Shown here: positions 62,598 to 64,000 of the stretch, piece after piece
Layout of the letters: every line of letters begins with the position of its first letter
Position numbering within the stretch: position 1 is the stretch's first letter
Assembly: GCA_964035575.1 (NCBI GenBank)
Contig: OZ037933.1
Span: 930,001-994,000, forward strand
DNA from: Rhynchopus sp. YZ270_cl-10
Taxonomy: Eukaryota; Euglenozoa; Diplonemea; Diplonemida; Diplonemidae
Direction: 5' to 3'
Length of the DNA stretch: 64,000 bases
Program-made: the position numbers and the translations under genes
The notes under the pieces: generated by a model
Told to the model about the DNA's origin: nothing
The model's input: the letters and a program-made list of their open reading frames with translations, nothing else
Database searches by the model: none

Positions 62598-62815
62598 AAA
62601 ACACACTCGAAAGGGTTAGGTTCATCTTATAAACTTTTTCTTTTATCATCGTTTCTTAGTGTGTTTTTTTTAGAGTAGTGTGTGAGTTTTTTGTGCTGCG
62701 GTAATGCATGAAGATGGTTTCCCTTTTTAGATGTGTATGCAAGCGAAGCATATTCATCTTTCAACTTTTCTTTTTCTAAGTGCCTGGCCGTCGCAGAGGC
62801 GTTTTGCACTGTTTT
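62598..62815 (+). repeat. Cluster of R3, R6 and R2 copies
   Basis: R3 (GGGTTAGGTTCATCTTATAA) at 62598-62643, R6 (ATGTGTATGCAAGCGAAGCA, then CATCTTTCAACTTTTC) at 62728-62775 and R2 (GTGCCTGGCCGTCGCAGAGG, then CGTTTTGCAC) at 62775-62815, each followed by T-rich sequence. R6 also occurs near 1412, 1897, 14888, 41388, 60497 and 63810. Confidence 0.6.
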
Positions 62816-63374
62816 CTTTTTCTTTTTTTTTTTTGTGTGTGTGCACACTTTTCAAACAAAATGCTTTGTTAGTTGTATATGCCAAGACACCTCGCGTATT
62901 TCAACGTGGAGCTCCGTTTAGCCAAAAGCGTGCCCATTTTTTTTGCTTTCCCCGCCAAAAATAATAAAAAAATCAAACGAGAAAATATGCTTGTTTTTTT
63001 TTCTTCTTGCAACACTTTCTCTAATGGCTTGCGGAGTATCATTACCAGGAGTTGTGGAATTTTCTGGCGTTTTTTCACATTTCAGTACCCCAAATGTGTT
63101 TGATGTCCAGAAGAAGTCGCCAAATCGCCAAACTTTGTCGGACGCTATTTGGAGTACTGTACCTGGACGATCTTCTGCAGCCATGTTCTCTAACGATACA
63201 TACCCCCTTTTTTTTTTTTGGATTTACATGCCCTTGCTCCCTTGGCTACATATAGCATGTTTTAAACTGGAATCATTTTTTTTTTTTAAAAGAGTGCATA
63301 CTGAGTGTTCCTCGCATCTAAAGTCTTGGAACACCTTTTCCGTTGTTCAGTGCTCTCATGAGGCTGTTTTCCTC

Positions 63375-63575
63375 CTCCCGGATTAGCGGCTCAGGGATTG
63401 GCTTCATTATGCTTGTCCCACACAGCGAAACGGGAAGAGAACGTGAAAGGCACCCAGCAGGAACCTACATCGCAGAGGCTCATTACCCTGTGTTACCAAT
63501 GATCCCGTTCATCTGGAGAGGAAGCTGGTCAACCTGACGCGAGGCGCCTTAGTATTTCAAGTCAACTTTCTTGTG
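63375..63575 (+). repeat. Repeat shared with 37275 plus R1 3' fragment
   Basis: GATTAGCGGCTCAGGGATTG at 63380 and CACACAGCGAAACGGG repeat the 37278-37340 order. GTATTTCAAGTCAACTTTC at 63552 is an R1 3' end. Confidence 0.55.
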
Positions 63576-64000
63576 TTTACTTTTTTGCGTTTTGTTTTAT
63601 TGGTGAAAAGTTTTCCCCGAAAGTAGCGACTTTCCCCCAGAAAGGTGCAATGTATTTTTGTGGCACAGCAAAAAAAAGGCGCCACCTTTTGAAAGCTGTG
63701 CACACTGTCACTGCACGGACGAACCCCCCCACCGTGCTTTTCTTTTGGCGAACGTGATTATTTAAGGATGACTTTGAGCACGACTTGGATCATCTAGCAA
63801 CCCTTTTCTGAGAGGTGTGTGTTTTTTTTGAGGCACATTTTTCATCTTTCAAGTTTTCGTTCTGTATTCTCCCTGTGTTGTGAGCACAACGATAGACCCA
63901 CGTTGTGTTTTTTTTTTAGTCTTCTCCAGGCCAGTCTCAAGCCTGTGCCCGAGGACACCAGGCTTGTGACAAAAAAAAGCAAAAAAAAAAACGTTCTGGG

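Larger units (their letters stand above)
58509..64000. other. Gene-free repeat region at the right end
   Basis: I see no gene here. Elements and repeats are listed separately: MITE 58916-59016, foldback 59128-59510, nested MITE 60112-60427, TA element 61344-62406, dispersed repeats R3, R6, R4, R2, R1 and R8. The rest is T/A-rich with homopolymer runs. Confidence 0.65.

Overview
This is a nuclear window from a protist-like eukaryote. Ten single-copy genes plus a four-gene tandem family all lie on the + strand. Nearly all introns start GTATG and end CAG. Exons are GC-rich and intergenic DNA is packed with T and A runs. Most start codons follow a pyrimidine tract and an AG within tens of bases. 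One-strand gene order, short 5' leaders with an acceptor-like AG, and canonical GT-AG introns together fit a diplonemid-like euglenozoan that trans-splices a leader. That placement is inference (about 40%): no spliced-leader or rRNA gene is present to settle it.

Layout. 1-5563: mobile-element debris and simple repeats. 5564-7123: intronless repeat protein. 8025-11687: mitochondrial m-AAA (FtsH/AFG3) protease, 5 exons. 12973-14207: selenoprotein T with an in-frame TGA read as selenocysteine, 3 exons. 16615-17228: Fcf2 rRNA-processing factor. 18453-19677: basic coiled-coil protein. 20669-21725: NmrA-like NAD(P)-binding protein. 23130-34516: a roughly 2,940-residue WD40 plus coiled-coil protein in six exons; one intron is a 0.9 kb foldback. 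37482-40538: secreted protein with 23 six-cysteine repeats. 44851-46114: mitochondrially targeted PD-(D/E)XK nuclease-like protein lying inside a 4.2 kb inverted-repeat element. 47013-48389: ubiquitin-like plus WD40 protein with a C-terminal CaaX box. 48540-56000: tandem array of small PB1-domain genes and decayed copies, interrupted by a 3.0 kb element. 56369-57223: mitochondrial membrane protein. 57435-58508: coiled-coil protein. 58509-64000: no gene seen, several foldbacks and MITEs.

The most unusual part is the mobile DNA. Two large elements (42603-46841 and 51028-54051) have ends of the form TG...CA, 5-bp target duplications, arrays of the 9-mer GTATACTGT, and a gene or gene fragment bracketed by inverted internal modules. 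For each, the pre-insertion site can be read from related sequence. Around them are TA-flanked MITE families, one MULE-like element with a 9-bp duplication, and at least seven families of 40-120 bp dispersed repeats that recur in introns and intergenic DNA. The host genes do not form an evident pathway. Several act in mitochondria (protease, nuclease-like protein, membrane protein), one in the ER (SelT), one in the nucleolus (Fcf2), and several look cytoskeletal or signalling-related.
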